Below are positions 24,850 through 35,802 of a stretch of 64,000 bases of DNA, one piece after another (the first letter of the stretch is position 1; each line of letters begins with the position of its first letter). The DNA is from Caulobacter sp. (GTDB lineage: Bacteria; Pseudomonadota; Alphaproteobacteria; Caulobacterales; Caulobacteraceae). The notes below the pieces were generated by a model, which was given only the letters and a program-made list of their open reading frames with translations, had not been told where the DNA came from and ran no database searches. The stretch spans positions 30,467-94,466 of the forward strand of contig JARWZW010000030.1 in assembly GCA_029866155.1 (NCBI GenBank). The letters are read 5' to 3'. A program made the position numbers and the translations under genes.

Positions 24850-25359
24850 TCAAGCCTGTCCGACGGTCTCGAACATACAGGCGGCCATGGCCTCTTCCGG
24901 GCTCTTGGCGCCGGCCAGCAGGAAATCGAAGGCTGGATAGAAGCGGTCCGCGGCCTCCATCGCCACGTCGATCATGGCCGCTGTCTGGGCGGGGGTCGGA
25001 CGGTCGGATTCAAACAGCCCCATGGCGTGACGGAACACCACCTCGCCATCATCGGCCCAGATTTCGAAATGGCCCTGCCAGAGTCGCTGGTTCACCAGGT
25101 TGGACAGCTCATAGGCCTTGGCGCGCACAGCCTTGCCGGCCTTCAGGTCGATGGACAGGCAGAGCTGAAGGCATTCCGCCTCGGGCCGCCAGGCAAACCA
25201 CAGCTCGTAGTCTTTCCAGTCGCCAGCCAGGGAAAATGCCAGATCGCCATCCTCTGTCCGGTCAAACGCCAGATTCTCGGCCGCGAGCACATGTTCGACC
25301 ACTTCAAGCGGGTCGAGCGCCAGGAAGACTTCATCATCTTCCGGAGGCGAGATATCCAT
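24850..25359 (-). CDS. YbjN domain-containing protein
   Basis: A 169-residue acidic protein of the YbjN family, related to type III chaperone folds; the molecular role is unknown though YbjN affects motility and surface traits in E. coli. The ATG at 25359 gives MDISPPEDDEVFLALDPLEV; longer frames add basic, unconserved residues. It converges on the MHYT-GGDEF-EAL gene. Confidence 0.82.
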   Translation of the reverse strand: MDISPPEDDEVFLALDPLEVVEHVLAAENLAFDRTEDGDLAFSLAGDWKDYELWFAWRPEAECLQLCLSIDLKAGKAVRAKAYELSNLVNQRLWQGHFEIWADDGEVVFRHAMGLFESDRPTPAQTAAMIDVAMEAADRFYPAFDFLLAGAKSPEEAMAACMFETVGQA

Positions 25360-25480
25360 CGGTTTTGCCGTCCTTTGGAGGGCGGGCGATATCGTGGAAT
25401 CTATCCCGAATCGCCTGCACCTGATGACCCTAGTCTGGTTCGCGGTTGCCGTCACAGCCGCTTCTTTCAGGGCGCGAGCT

Positions 25481-25720
25481 TTACTCGCCCTGTACCGGAG
25501 GGGCCGCACCCTTCAGGCTTGCGATCTCGGCGCGAAGCGTCTCGATCTCGGCCTTGAGGGCCTCGAACTCGTCGCGGCGGATCAGGTCGAGCTCGGCGGC
25601 GAAACGATCACCCTGGGCGCGAAACGCAGCCTTGGCTTCTTCGCCGGCCGCCTGGGCGAGGCCCGCGGCGGCTGTCGTCAGCTTGGCGATCTCATCCAGA
25701 AAGGGGTTCTGAGTATGCAT
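25481..25720 (-). CDS. ubiK: UbiK family accessory factor (BMFP domain)
   Basis: A 79-residue protein starting MHTQNPFLDEIAKLTTAAAG and ending in a coiled-coil (RRDEFEALKAEIETLRAEI). This is the BMFP/YqiC family; in E. coli UbiK forms a complex with UbiJ for aerobic ubiquinone synthesis. It is divergent from lgt. Confidence 0.88.
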   Translation of the reverse strand: MHTQNPFLDEIAKLTTAAAGLAQAAGEEAKAAFRAQGDRFAAELDLIRRDEFEALKAEIETLRAEIASLKGAAPPVQGE

Positions 25721-25800
25721 GCCTCTTCATATGGGAAACGATTGGTGAAAGCGAAGGGGAATAAGTCTAAACCAGCACTGTTTCGTCTCCGGTGAGGTTA

Positions 25801-26694
25801 ATGCCCATGCCCTTCCCCGATATCTCGCCCTTCGTCGGCGGCTGGACCGTGACCTTGCCAATCGTTGGCGAGTTCGGGATCCGCTGGTACGCCCTGGCCT
25901 ATGTCGCAGGAATCCTGCTGGGCTGGCGTTACGCTCTCGGCCTTGCCCGCAACCTGGTCATCCGTGGCGGCCAGCCCTCTCCAGTTTCGGCGCCCCAGAT
26001 CGACGACCTGATCCTTTGGGTCACTCTTGGCGTCATCCTCGGCGGTCGCCTCGGCTATGTAGCCTTCTACCAGCCTCACATGATCTGGGAGGCGCCCGGC
26101 CAGATCCTGCAGATCTGGCAGGGGGGCATGAGCTTCCATGGCGGCCTCATCGGGGTGATCGTCGCCATGGCGCTGTTTGCCCGAAGCAACGGGATCGATC
26201 TGCTGAAGCTGGCCGACACCGTGGCCCCGGCCGTGCCCTTCGGCCTGCTGTTCGGCCGGATCGCCAACTTCATCAATGGCGAGCTGTGGGGCCGGGAAAC
26301 CAGCCTGCCCTGGGGCTTCGTCTTCCCCGGCGCCGGCGGCGCGCCACGCCATCCCAGCCAGCTGTATGAAGCGGCGCTTGAGGGCCTGGTCCTGTTCCTG
26401 CTCCTGCGGTTCGCAACCCATCAGCTTCTCTGGCTGCAGCGCCGGGGTGTGGTGGCCGGCATCTTCCTGGCCGGCTATGGCCTGTTCCGTCTGTCTCTGG
26501 AGAATGTCCGGGAACCCGACAACTTCCTGTCCGGCCTGGTGGAGGCCACGGGCGGGCTGACCATGGGGATGCTGCTCTCGGTCCCGATGATGCTGGCCGG
26601 AGCATGGCTGGTCTGGCGAGGACTGCGGGAGCCGGTGGACATTGTCCGACAGGCGCCCGCGACCGACGCTCCCAAGCCCGGGACCCAATCATGA
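25801..26694 (+). CDS. lgt: Prolipoprotein diacylglyceryl transferase (Lgt)
   Basis: A multi-pass inner-membrane enzyme that moves diacylglycerol from phosphatidylglycerol to the lipobox Cys of prolipoproteins. Family blocks include SFHGGLIG, the Lgt signature GRIANFINGELWGR and HPSQLYEA. Seven hydrophobic helices are visible. The ATG at 25801 follows GGTGAGG; 25807 is an alternative ATG. The stop overlaps the start of the MidA-like gene (ATGA at 26691-26694). It would process the lipoproteins in this window (PpiC-type, LemA). Confidence 0.96.
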   Translation: MPMPFPDISPFVGGWTVTLPIVGEFGIRWYALAYVAGILLGWRYALGLARNLVIRGGQPSPVSAPQIDDLILWVTLGVILGGRLGYVAFYQPHMIWEAPGQILQIWQGGMSFHGGLIGVIVAMALFARSNGIDLLKLADTVAPAVPFGLLFGRIANFINGELWGRETSLPWGFVFPGAGGAPRHPSQLYEAALEGLVLFLLLRFATHQLLWLQRRGVVAGIFLAGYGLFRLSLENVREPDNFLSGLVEATGGLTMGMLLSVPMMLAGAWLVWRGLREPVDIVRQAPATDAPKPGTQS

Positions 26695-27752
26695 GCCTGG
26701 CGGAACGTCTGAAAGCCCAGATCACCCAGAGCGGTCCGATCTCGGTGGCGGCCTACATGACCCTCTGCCTGCATGACTCCCGGGACGGCTATTACGCCAC
26801 ACGGCCCGCCCTGGGCGGCCAGGGCGATTTCATAACCGCGCCGCTGGTCAGCCAGATGTTCGGTGAACTGCTCGGACTCTGGGCTGTCGAGACCTGGACC
26901 CGTCTGGGCAAGCCCTCGCCGTTTCGACTTGTCGAGGTGGGTCCCGGTGACGGAACCCTGATGTCGGATCTTTTGCGGGCCGTCCGCCTGGCCCCGGACT
27001 TCATAGCCGCCGCCGATCTCTGGCTGGTCGAGACCTCGGCGCCGCTCAGGGCCGCCCAGGCCGGGAAGCTGGCGGGCGCGGTTCTGCAGCCACGCTGGGC
27101 GGACAGCCTGGACGACGTGGCCGAGGGGGCCCCGGTGATCCTGATCGGCAATGAGCTGCTTGACTGCCTGCCGGCCCGCCAGTTCGTCATGACCCCCGGC
27201 GGCTGGGTCGAGCGTCTGGTTGGGCTTGGCGCCGACGGGGCGCTGGCCTTTGGCCTGGCGCCCTCGGACCATGGCCTGGCGCCAGAGCCGGGCGCCTTGG
27301 TTCTGGAAGTGTCTCCGGCCCAGGAAGCCTTTGCGGCCCAGGTGGCCCAGCGGGTGGTGCGGGAGCGGGGCGCAGCCCTGCTGATCGACTATGGCCGCTC
27401 TGAGCCCGAGTTCGGCGACACGCTGCAGTCCCTGAAAGCCCATGAAAAGGTCGATCCCCTGGCCTTTCCAGGCGAGTCGGACCTGACCATCCATACCGAT
27501 TTCCCGGCCGTCCTGGCGGCGGCGCGCGAGGCGGAGGCGGAAACCGCCGGGCCGATTGCACAGGGACTGTTCCTTGGCAGGCTGGGACTGTCACACCGGG
27601 CGGAGGCCCTGATCGCCGCACGGCCGGACCTCGCCCCGGTGATTGGCCGTCAGATGAACAGGCTGATGGCGCCAGATCAGATGGGCGAGCTCTTCAAGGT
27701 CATCAGCATCCACCAGCCGGGCTTCCCCTCGCCGGGGTTCGAGACCGCCTGA
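26691..27752 (+). CDS. MidA/NDUFAF7-like SAM-dependent methyltransferase
   Basis: A 353-residue protein of the DUF185 family. The N-terminus ISVAAYMTLCLHDSRDGYYAT, the SAM loop VEVGPGDGTLM and the NELLDCLPARQ block match mitochondrial NDUFAF7, which methylates an arginine of complex I subunit NDUFS2. A bacterial role in complex I assembly is possible but unproved. It is coupled to lgt by a 4-bp overlap, a common alphaproteobacterial pair. Confidence 0.88.
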   Translation: MSLAERLKAQITQSGPISVAAYMTLCLHDSRDGYYATRPALGGQGDFITAPLVSQMFGELLGLWAVETWTRLGKPSPFRLVEVGPGDGTLMSDLLRAVRLAPDFIAAADLWLVETSAPLRAAQAGKLAGAVLQPRWADSLDDVAEGAPVILIGNELLDCLPARQFVMTPGGWVERLVGLGADGALAFGLAPSDHGLAPEPGALVLEVSPAQEAFAAQVAQRVVRERGAALLIDYGRSEPEFGDTLQSLKAHEKVDPLAFPGESDLTIHTDFPAVLAAAREAEAETAGPIAQGLFLGRLGLSHRAEALIAARPDLAPVIGRQMNRLMAPDQMGELFKVISIHQPGFPSPGFETA

Positions 27753-29009
27753 TCAGGCGCGCTTTCCAACCACCGTCAGAATGAGGGCGGCCACCGCCGC
27801 CGCAACGACGATGGGCGCCGTAAACAGGACGACGGAGCCGCCACTCGCTCCGGCCCCCAGCATCTGCCCTGCCACAACCGGTCCGATCACCGAGCCCAGA
27901 CGACCGGCGGCAACAGCCGCGCCGACCCCGGCGCCTCTCACCTCATCGGCATAGTACCAGGGACCAATGGCATAGAGGCCGAACTGCCCGGCCATGATCA
28001 GAAGTCCTGCAGCAAAGGCCAGCAGGCTGAGGGTCGCTGGCGAACTGGAAGGCGCAGCCAGAACCACCAGCACCGCCACAAGGGCGGCAAAGACTGACGC
28101 CAGGGGCCATCTCGGGCCCAGACGATCAATGGCGAGGCCGATCAAAAGACCTCCGGTCGCACCGCCAATATTGAACAGGGTGGCGACGCCGGCCGCCGAA
28201 CTCGCCGTGATGCCCCGGTCAACCAGCATGACCGGCAACCAGTTCAGGAACAGATGCAGCACCAGGGCTATGGCCGCATAGCTGATCCAAAGACAGAGGG
28301 TTTGCAGCAATCGGCCTCTGGCAAAAAGCGCCCTCATGGCTGCCGCCCCGGACAATCGCGGCCCACCAGGATCCGTCCCACCCACGGCTGGCTGCGCCTG
28401 TCTTCCCGTCTCAGGCATGAACCTCCAGACCAGAACCGCCAGAATCAGGGGCGCGAGCCCGCCGACAACAAAGACCAGCCGCCAGTCATCCTGGGCGAGA
28501 TCGCTTCTGGCCAGCAACCCTGCCAGCGCGCCTCCCAGGGGCAGGCCCGCCGTGATCATCCCGACCGTCATGGCCTTCCGGTCCGACCGCGCCAGTTCCG
28601 AACCCATGGCGATGAGCATCGGCATGGCCCCGCCAAGGCCGAGCCCGGTCAATGTCCGGATGATCAACAGGGCCGGAAGGTTTGCCGCAACGGCCGTGGC
28701 CAGGCTGAAGAGACCAAAGACCGCTATCGAGACGACCAGCACCGGCCTTCGGCCGATGCGATCCGACAGCGGTCCCGCAAAGGCAGCGCCGAAGAACAGT
28801 CCCACGAGGCTTGCGCTGAACGCCAGCCCAGCCTCGGGCCGGGTCAGACCCAGGTCCGGCATCATGCGCGGCGCAGTCACGCCCATCGAGGCGATATCGA
28901 AGCCTTCCGTCATGGCCGCAAGCAAACAGAGGCTCAGGGCGATCCAGGAAGGATTTGAACGGTTCAGGGGAGCCTCCCGGCCAAGGCGCTGCAGTCCAAA
29001 CCCATGCAA
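27753..29009 (-). CDS. MFS transporter, aromatic acid/H+ symporter (AAHS) type
   Basis: About 418 residues with twelve hydrophobic helices. The first cytoplasmic loop reads GPLSDRIGRRPVL, the MFS signature. The N-terminus MTEGFDIASMGVTAPRMMPDLGL is characteristic of the AAHS family (PcaK, BenK-like). Substrate is probably an aromatic acid, though no catabolic genes lie beside it. The start is a TTG at 29009; the true start may be slightly downstream. The stop abuts the MidA-like gene's stop, convergent. Confidence 0.85.
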   Translation of the reverse strand: MHGFGLQRLGREAPLNRSNPSWIALSLCLLAAMTEGFDIASMGVTAPRMMPDLGLTRPEAGLAFSASLVGLFFGAAFAGPLSDRIGRRPVLVVSIAVFGLFSLATAVAANLPALLIIRTLTGLGLGGAMPMLIAMGSELARSDRKAMTVGMITAGLPLGGALAGLLARSDLAQDDWRLVFVVGGLAPLILAVLVWRFMPETGRQAQPAVGGTDPGGPRLSGAAAMRALFARGRLLQTLCLWISYAAIALVLHLFLNWLPVMLVDRGITASSAAGVATLFNIGGATGGLLIGLAIDRLGPRWPLASVFAALVAVLVVLAAPSSSPATLSLLAFAAGLLIMAGQFGLYAIGPWYYADEVRGAGVGAAVAAGRLGSVIGPVVAGQMLGAGASGGSVVLFTAPIVVAAAVAALILTVVGKRA

Positions 29010-29114
29010 CGCCAGACAGGCGGGTCACGTCAACATCGGTCAATTCCATCTCTGGAGCCCGCGATGATCGGGATCTCCCAATTCCCGAACCGATGGAAAC
29101 CACCGGCTTTCTGA

Positions 29115-30272
<1,158 letters not shown>

Positions 30273-30286
30273 GCCTGGAGTTTCCG

Positions 30287-30694
30287 ATGATACTGCTTGC
30301 CCTTCTTTTCATGTTGATGTCCGGCCAGACCGCCCCGGCTCCGCCGGTCGCTGCCGCCGCTCAGCCAGCCGAGCCCCCGGCCTCGCCCCGCCTGGAAGCC
30401 CTGCTGGCCGGGTACAAGGGACGGCCGCAGGCGGACCTGACCTCAAGGCTTGGGCCGCCTGACAGCATCAAGCAGGCGGCCGATGGCCAGGTCCTGTTCT
30501 GGACCCTCAACCTGCCGGGTGCGACAGTCTGCGGGCCAAACGCATCCGGCAATCTGGTCTGCGGGCGTCAGGGCGGCGGCGACTGCAGCATCGCCGTGGC
30601 CTTCAAGACCGCAACAGGCATGGGAATCTGGAAGTCGGGCGGCCTGCCCGCCGCCTGCGAAGCGGTCGCTGACCGGCTGCAGCCCCGCCCCTGA
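30287..30694 (+). CDS. Conserved hypothetical exported protein
   Basis: A 135-residue protein. A hydrophobic N-terminus ([10 protein letters not shown]) and an Ala/Pro linker suggest export. The remainder has Cys at about residues 83, 93, 100 and 125 that could pair, and a segment [26 protein letters not shown] resembling the BamE/SmpA-type start of small envelope proteins. I do not recognise the family. It lies 14 bases after obgE and 4 bases before proB, so it is part of that operon. Confidence 0.7.
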   Translation: MILLALLFMLMSGQTAPAPPVAAAAQPAEPPASPRLEALLAGYKGRPQADLTSRLGPPDSIKQAADGQVLFWTLNLPGATVCGPNASGNLVCGRQGGGDCSIAVAFKTATGMGIWKSGGLPAACEAVADRLQPRP

Positions 30695-30698
30695 CCGG

Positions 30699-31808
30699 AT
30701 GCTGGCCGGGGCCCGTCGCATTGTTGTCAAGGTCGGCTCGGCCCTGGTGGCGGACGCCGCCACGGGGGCGGCGGATCGCGACTGGCTGGCCGCCTTCGCC
30801 TCAGACGCCGCCGGTCTGATCGCCGCGGGGGTCCAGATTCTGGTGGTTTCTTCCGGCGCGGTCGCGCTTGGCCGGGGCCGTCTGGGCCTGGGGTCGCGCG
30901 CCCTGAGCCTGCCGGAGAAACAGGCTGCCGCCGCTGCGGGCCAGTCGGTCCTGATGCGGGCCTGGGAAGAGGCCTTCGAGCCCCATGGCAGACCTGTGGC
31001 CCAGGTCCCGATGACCCGCAACGACACCGAGGTTCGCCGCCGCTGGCTGAACGCCCGGGCCACCACCGACACCCTGCTGGCCCTGGGCGCCGTGCCTGTC
31101 GTCAACGAGAACGACACGGTGGTGACCGAAGAGATACGCTATGGCGACAATGACCGCCTGGCCGCCCGGGTCGCCCAGATGATCGGCGCGGACCGGCTGG
31201 TGCTGCTCAGCGATATCGACGGCCTCTACACTTCTGATCCCCGGCAAGATCCGGCGGCGCGCCGGCTGGACCGGATCCAGACCCTGACCCCGAAGATCAT
31301 GGCCATGGCCGGCGGGGCCAATGCCGGGGCCGGGGTCGGGACCGGGGGCATGGCCACCAAGCTGTCGGCGGCGAAGATCGCCCAGGCCGCCGGCTGCGCC
31401 ACCATCATCACCATGGGCAGGCGACAAAATCCGCTCGGCGCCCTGGGCCAGGGGGCTGCCGCAACGGTGATCGAGGCCGCCACCACGCCCGCCGCCGCCT
31501 ACAAGGCCTGGATCGCGGGAAGCCTGTCGCCCTCTGGCGTCCTGACGGTCGATGATGGCGCAGCCCGGGCCCTGGCCCAGGGCAAGAGCCTTCTGGCCGC
31601 CGGGGTCAGGGGGGTCAGCGGCCGGTTCGGCAAGGGCGACGCCGTCAGGATCGTCACCCAGGAGGGGATCGAGGTTGGCAGGGGCCTGGCCCGCTACGAC
31701 CGGGCCGACGCCGAAAAGATCGCAGGCCTGAGATCGGACGCCATAGAGGCGGCGATCGGCTTCACGGCCGGTCCGATGATCCATGCCGACGACCTTGTGC
31801 GGGATTAG
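30699..31808 (+). CDS. proB: Glutamate 5-kinase (ProB)
   Basis: A 369-residue enzyme for the first step of proline synthesis. It has an amino-acid kinase domain ([61 protein letters not shown]) and a C-terminal PUA domain (about 275-360). ATG 30699 gives [17 protein letters not shown]. proA does not follow; the next gene is on the opposite strand. Confidence 0.96.
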   Translation: MLAGARRIVVKVGSALVADAATGAADRDWLAAFASDAAGLIAAGVQILVVSSGAVALGRGRLGLGSRALSLPEKQAAAAAGQSVLMRAWEEAFEPHGRPVAQVPMTRNDTEVRRRWLNARATTDTLLALGAVPVVNENDTVVTEEIRYGDNDRLAARVAQMIGADRLVLLSDIDGLYTSDPRQDPAARRLDRIQTLTPKIMAMAGGANAGAGVGTGGMATKLSAAKIAQAAGCATIITMGRRQNPLGALGQGAAATVIEAATTPAAAYKAWIAGSLSPSGVLTVDDGAARALAQGKSLLAAGVRGVSGRFGKGDAVRIVTQEGIEVGRGLARYDRADAEKIAGLRSDAIEAAIGFTAGPMIHADDLVRD

Positions 31809-31856
31809 GCCGGCCGGGCGCCTCCCGGGCAGTCCGGGATCATAACGGACCAGGCT

Positions 31857-33779
31857 CTAGTCAGGTCGCCGGGGCGCTGCCCCTTCCGATTCGAGAGACT
31901 CTTCCTCCCGGCCGCTTGCGTCCCAGCCGTCGAAATCGCCTGGCTTCATGCGGGCCAGGTCGGCGGCCAGAAGGCGTTCCGTGGTGCGGGCCGCATCGCG
32001 GGAGGCCAGGACATAGGCCTCTTCCTGGCCCCACATGGGACGCAGTTCCTCGAAGGCGCGCAGGTCATGGCCGCGGAAATAGTCGGCCGCCCGATGGGCC
32101 CGGTGGGCGCGGAATCCCAGGCGGCGCAGGGCTGTGACCCCCATGGCCAGGGCAGCCTCGAAGGTCTCACGCTCGATGGCGTCGGCGCCGTTGGCCAGAA
32201 GATCATAGGCGTGGCGGCGATCGAAGGCCCGGGCCAGGATGATCAGGTTGGGGAAGGCCTCCCGCGCCTTTTCGACCAGTTCCGAGGTCTTTTCCTTGTC
32301 GTCCAGGGCGACCACCAGCATCCGGGCCCGCTCGGCTCCGGCCGCCCGCAACAGGTCCAGCCGGGTGGCGTCGCCATAATGGACCCGGCGGCCGAACCGG
32401 CGCAGGACGTCAATCTGCTCGATGTCCGAATCCAGAACCGTCGCCTTGAAGCCATTGGCCCCCAGCAGGCGGCCCGTGATCTGACCAAACCGCCCGAAGC
32501 CGGCGATGATGATGTCGGGCTCGGCCTCGTCAAAGTCAGGATCGTCGGGCTTCACGTCCGGGATCGAGGCTTCCAGCAGATCGGCGATCTTTTCATAGGC
32601 CATCATGGCCAGGGGCGTCAGGGCCATGGAGACGGCGACGGCCGCGGTCAGCAGGGCCGCCAGGTCGGCGCCGATCACCCCGGCCCCGACGGTAAAGGTC
32701 AGCAGGACAAAGGCGAACTCTCCGCCCTGGGCCAGGGCGGTTGCGACAGCCGCCGCGGCCCGGGTGGTAGCGCCGCCGATCAGGGCCAGGCCAAACATCA
32801 CGGCGAACTTCAGGACCATCATGCCGATGACCATGGCCGCCAGCAGCAGGGGTTGGGACAGGATGACCGTGAAGTTGATGCCGGCGCCGACGGTAATGAA
32901 GAACAGGCCCAGCAACAGTCCCCGGAAGGGCTCGATATCGGTTTCCAGTTCGCGGCGGTATTCGCTTTCGGCCAGCACGACCCCGGCCAGGAAGGCGCCA
33001 AGGGCCGGTGACAGCCCGACGGTCTGCATCAGGGCGGCGACGCCGACAACGATCAGTAGCGCCGTTGCAGTGAAGATTTCCCGCAGCCGCGACTGGGCGA
33101 TGAAGCGGAAGACCGGCTGGACCACATAGCGCCCGCCGCCGACCACAGCCGCCACGGCGGACAGGACAGCAAGGGTCTGCAGCCAGGCCGGCAGGCCGGC
33201 GATCAGGCTGCCGCCATGTCCCCCGGCATGGTCTGCCGCCTCCGCCACAAGATGGACCGGCGCGGCCGCCAGCAGGGGCAGCAGGGCGAACAGCGGGATG
33301 ACCGCAAGATCCTGCAGCAGCAGAACGCCAAACGCAGCCCGGCCGACCGGGCCCTGACGCAGGCCCTTTTCATCAAGGGTCTGCAGCACGATGGCGGTCG
33401 AGGACATGGACAGCACCAGCCCGACAGCCAGGGCGATCTTCCAGTCCAGGCCCAGCAACAGACTGGCCCCGCCGATCGCCATGGCGGTCAAGACCACCTG
33501 GGCGCCGCCCAGACCGAAGATGGTCTTGCGCATGGACCAGAGGAGGGCCGGCCGGACCTCAAGCCCGATCATGAACAGCAGGATGACCACGCCGAACTCG
33601 GCGAAGCGCATGACATCCGCCTGCTCGCCCACAAGGGACAGGGCGAAGGGGCCGATGATGATGCCGGCGATCAGATAACCAAGCACGGAGCCCAGGCCCA
33701 GCCGCTTGGCGATCGGCGCGGCTATGACCCCGGCGCCCAGATAGACCAGTGTCTGGAGAAGCAGTCCCTGACCTTCCAT
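31857..33779 (-). CDS. CPA2 family cation:proton antiporter (KefB/KefC-like)
   Basis: A 640-residue protein. The N-terminal part holds about 12-13 hydrophobic helices with the CPA2 blocks GYLIAGIIIGPF, MIGLEVRPALLW and LLLQDLAVIPLFALLP. The C-terminal RCK domain has the Rossmann motif IIIAGFGRFGQITGRLLGANG. In E. coli Kef systems this domain binds glutathione or its adducts to gate K+ efflux. The upstream gene codes for a KefF-type partner and overlaps this start by one base (TGATG). It likely protects against electrophiles. Confidence 0.92.
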   Translation of the reverse strand: MEGQGLLLQTLVYLGAGVIAAPIAKRLGLGSVLGYLIAGIIIGPFALSLVGEQADVMRFAEFGVVILLFMIGLEVRPALLWSMRKTIFGLGGAQVVLTAMAIGGASLLLGLDWKIALAVGLVLSMSSTAIVLQTLDEKGLRQGPVGRAAFGVLLLQDLAVIPLFALLPLLAAAPVHLVAEAADHAGGHGGSLIAGLPAWLQTLAVLSAVAAVVGGGRYVVQPVFRFIAQSRLREIFTATALLIVVGVAALMQTVGLSPALGAFLAGVVLAESEYRRELETDIEPFRGLLLGLFFITVGAGINFTVILSQPLLLAAMVIGMMVLKFAVMFGLALIGGATTRAAAAVATALAQGGEFAFVLLTFTVGAGVIGADLAALLTAAVAVSMALTPLAMMAYEKIADLLEASIPDVKPDDPDFDEAEPDIIIAGFGRFGQITGRLLGANGFKATVLDSDIEQIDVLRRFGRRVHYGDATRLDLLRAAGAERARMLVVALDDKEKTSELVEKAREAFPNLIILARAFDRRHAYDLLANGADAIERETFEAALAMGVTALRRLGFRAHRAHRAADYFRGHDLRAFEELRPMWGQEEAYVLASRDAARTTERLLAADLARMKPGDFDGWDASGREEESLESEGAAPRRPD

Positions 33780-34348
33780 CAGTTCGCCGCCTGCTGGCTG
33801 GACCTGATCAGACCTTCAAGCCGGGCCCGATAACGGCCTGCTTCCTGAGCGATCGCCTCGTCTGACTTGGTGCGGGCCCCGTGGATGACGAAGGGCGTTT
33901 CCCAGACCATGCCACAGAGGTCGGCCGTCTGTTCGAGGGGACGCAGAAACTCCTCCATGGTGAAATGGTTGTAGCCAAGCGCGTGATAGGCCTGGGCCGG
34001 TCCGCCGGTGGTGCAACTGACCATCAGCCGCTTGCCCTCCAGCCGGTTCCCGCCCTTGCCGTAGGCGAAGCCATGGAGCCAGACCAGGTCAAACCACTCC
34101 TTCAGCAGGGCAGGCATGGCGTACCAGTAGAGGGGAAACTGCAGGGCGATGATGTCATGGGCGACCAGCCGGCTCTTCTCGGCCGTGACGTTGATCGCGA
34201 ACCGCGGATAGGTCTCGTAGAGGTCCAGCGGGGTCAGGCCAGGCAGGTCCCTCGCCTGGTTCCATAACAGGGTATTGGTCCGGCTCTTTTCCAGGGCCGG
34301 ATGAGCCATCACCAGCAGCAGGCGGCTGTCGCCGGACTCGGCGGTCAT
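33779..34348 (-). CDS. KefF/MdaB-like NAD(P)H oxidoreductase
   Basis: A 189-residue flavodoxin-fold quinone reductase. The segments MAHPALEKSRTN, FQFPLYWYAMP-like LQFPLYWYAMPALLKEW and SCTTGGPAQAY are typical of the KefF/MdaB family. In E. coli, KefF binds the KefC antiporter and activates it. Overlap with the antiporter start makes an operon pair. It is divergent from the CoA-transferase gene scoA. Confidence 0.92.
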   Translation of the reverse strand: MTAESGDSRLLLVMAHPALEKSRTNTLLWNQARDLPGLTPLDLYETYPRFAINVTAEKSRLVAHDIIALQFPLYWYAMPALLKEWFDLVWLHGFAYGKGGNRLEGKRLMVSCTTGGPAQAYHALGYNHFTMEEFLRPLEQTADLCGMVWETPFVIHGARTKSDEAIAQEAGRYRARLEGLIRSSQQAAN

Positions 34349-34444
34349 GCTAGCCTGCCCCAGGTCGCTGAAAAATATTCATCAGAACTTGAATTATTTG
34401 CCGATCCGGGCGACAGCACCGCGGTTTTCTGCAGAGGGACAATC

Positions 34445-35155
34445 ATGGCCGACAAGGTCCGCAAGGACGCCGCAGCCGCCCTGGAAGGGGTGTTGTTTGA
34501 CGGCATGACCATCATGGCCGGAGGCTTTGGCCTCTGTGGCATTCCTGAAAACCTGATCGCGGCGATCCGCGAAACGGGGGTCAAGGACCTCACGGTGATC
34601 TCCAACAACTGCGGGGTCGACGGCTTCGGCCTGGGAATCCTGCTGGAGAACCGCCAGATCAGGAAAATGGTCTCGTCCTATGTGGGTGAGAACAAGCTGT
34701 TCGAAAAGCTATATCTCTCGGGTGAGCTTGAACTCGAGTTCAACCCGCAGGGAACGCTGGCGGAACGCATTCGCGCTGGCGGCGCGGGCATCCCTGCCTT
34801 TTTTACCCGCACCGGGGTCGGCACCCTGGTAGCGGAAGGCAAGGAGGTCCGGACCTTCGACGGCGAGGACTATGTGATGGAGCGCGGCCTGACCGCCGAC
34901 CTGTCCATCGTCAAGGCCTGGAAGGGCGACGCCGCCGGCAACCTGATCTATCGAAAAACCGCCCGGAACTTCAATCCGATGATGGCCACGGCCGGCAAGA
35001 CCACCCTGGTCGAGGTCGAGGACCTGGTCGCCGTCGGCGCCCTGGACAAGGACAACATCCATACCCCGGGCATCTATGTCGACCGGCTGTTTGTCGGGGC
35101 GACCTTCGAGAAACGTATCGAACGGGTCACCACCCGCGACAGGGAGACCGCATAA
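34445..35155 (+). CDS. scoA: 3-oxoacid CoA-transferase subunit A
   Basis: A 236-residue alpha subunit. [16 protein letters not shown] near residue 25 is the CoA-transferase signature, and [17 protein letters not shown] follows. With subunit B it moves CoA from succinyl-CoA to acetoacetate, allowing use of ketone bodies and polyhydroxybutyrate breakdown products. ATG 34445 gives [16 protein letters not shown]; an upstream frame to 34301 is not conserved. The stop and the scoB start share an A (TAATG). Confidence 0.95.
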   Translation: MADKVRKDAAAALEGVLFDGMTIMAGGFGLCGIPENLIAAIRETGVKDLTVISNNCGVDGFGLGILLENRQIRKMVSSYVGENKLFEKLYLSGELELEFNPQGTLAERIRAGGAGIPAFFTRTGVGTLVAEGKEVRTFDGEDYVMERGLTADLSIVKAWKGDAAGNLIYRKTARNFNPMMATAGKTTLVEVEDLVAVGALDKDNIHTPGIYVDRLFVGATFEKRIERVTTRDRETA

Positions 35156-35793
35156 TGGCCTGGACCCGCGACGAGACTGCCGCCCGCGCCGCCCTGGAAC
35201 TCAAGGACGGTTTCTATGTCAATCTGGGCATCGGCATCCCGACCCTGGTGGCCAACTACATCCCGGCCGGGATGGATGTGACCCTGCAGAGCGAGAACGG
35301 CATGCTGGGGATGGGCCCCTTCCCCTACGAGGGTGAAGAGGACGCCGACCTGATCAATGCCGGCAAACAGACCATCACCGAACTGGACTCCAGCAGCTAT
35401 TTCTCCAGCGCCGACAGTTTCGCGATGATCCGGGGCGGCCATATCGACCTGTCGATCCTGGGGGCCATGCAGGTGGCCGCCAATGGCGACCTGGCCAACT
35501 GGATGGTGCCGGGCAAGATGGTCAAGGGCATGGGCGGCGCCATGGATCTGGTGGCAGGGGTCAAGCGGGTGGTGGTGGTCATGGACCATTGCGAAAAGAC
35601 CGGCGCCCCCAAGCTGCTGGAAGCCTGCACCCTGCCCCTGACCGGCAAGGCGGTCGTGGACACCCTGATCACCGACCTCGGCGTCTTTTCCATCGGCCGC
35701 GGCGCCGGGGTGAAGCTGATCGAACTGGCGCCCGGGGTCACCGTCGAAGAGGTCAGGGCAAAGACCGAGGCCGCCTTTACCGTCGCCCTCTGA
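35155..35793 (+). CDS. scoB: 3-oxoacid CoA-transferase subunit B
   Basis: A 212-residue beta subunit carrying the catalytic glutamate in [10 protein letters not shown] (Glu47), which forms the acyl-enzyme thioester. [16 protein letters not shown] and [14 protein letters not shown] are family blocks. It is coupled to scoA by a one-base overlap and converges on the XdhC-like gene. Confidence 0.96.
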   Translation: MAWTRDETAARAALELKDGFYVNLGIGIPTLVANYIPAGMDVTLQSENGMLGMGPFPYEGEEDADLINAGKQTITELDSSSYFSSADSFAMIRGGHIDLSILGAMQVAANGDLANWMVPGKMVKGMGGAMDLVAGVKRVVVVMDHCEKTGAPKLLEACTLPLTGKAVVDTLITDLGVFSIGRGAGVKLIELAPGVTVEEVRAKTEAAFTVAL

Positions 35794-35802
35794 GGCGGCC
35801 GG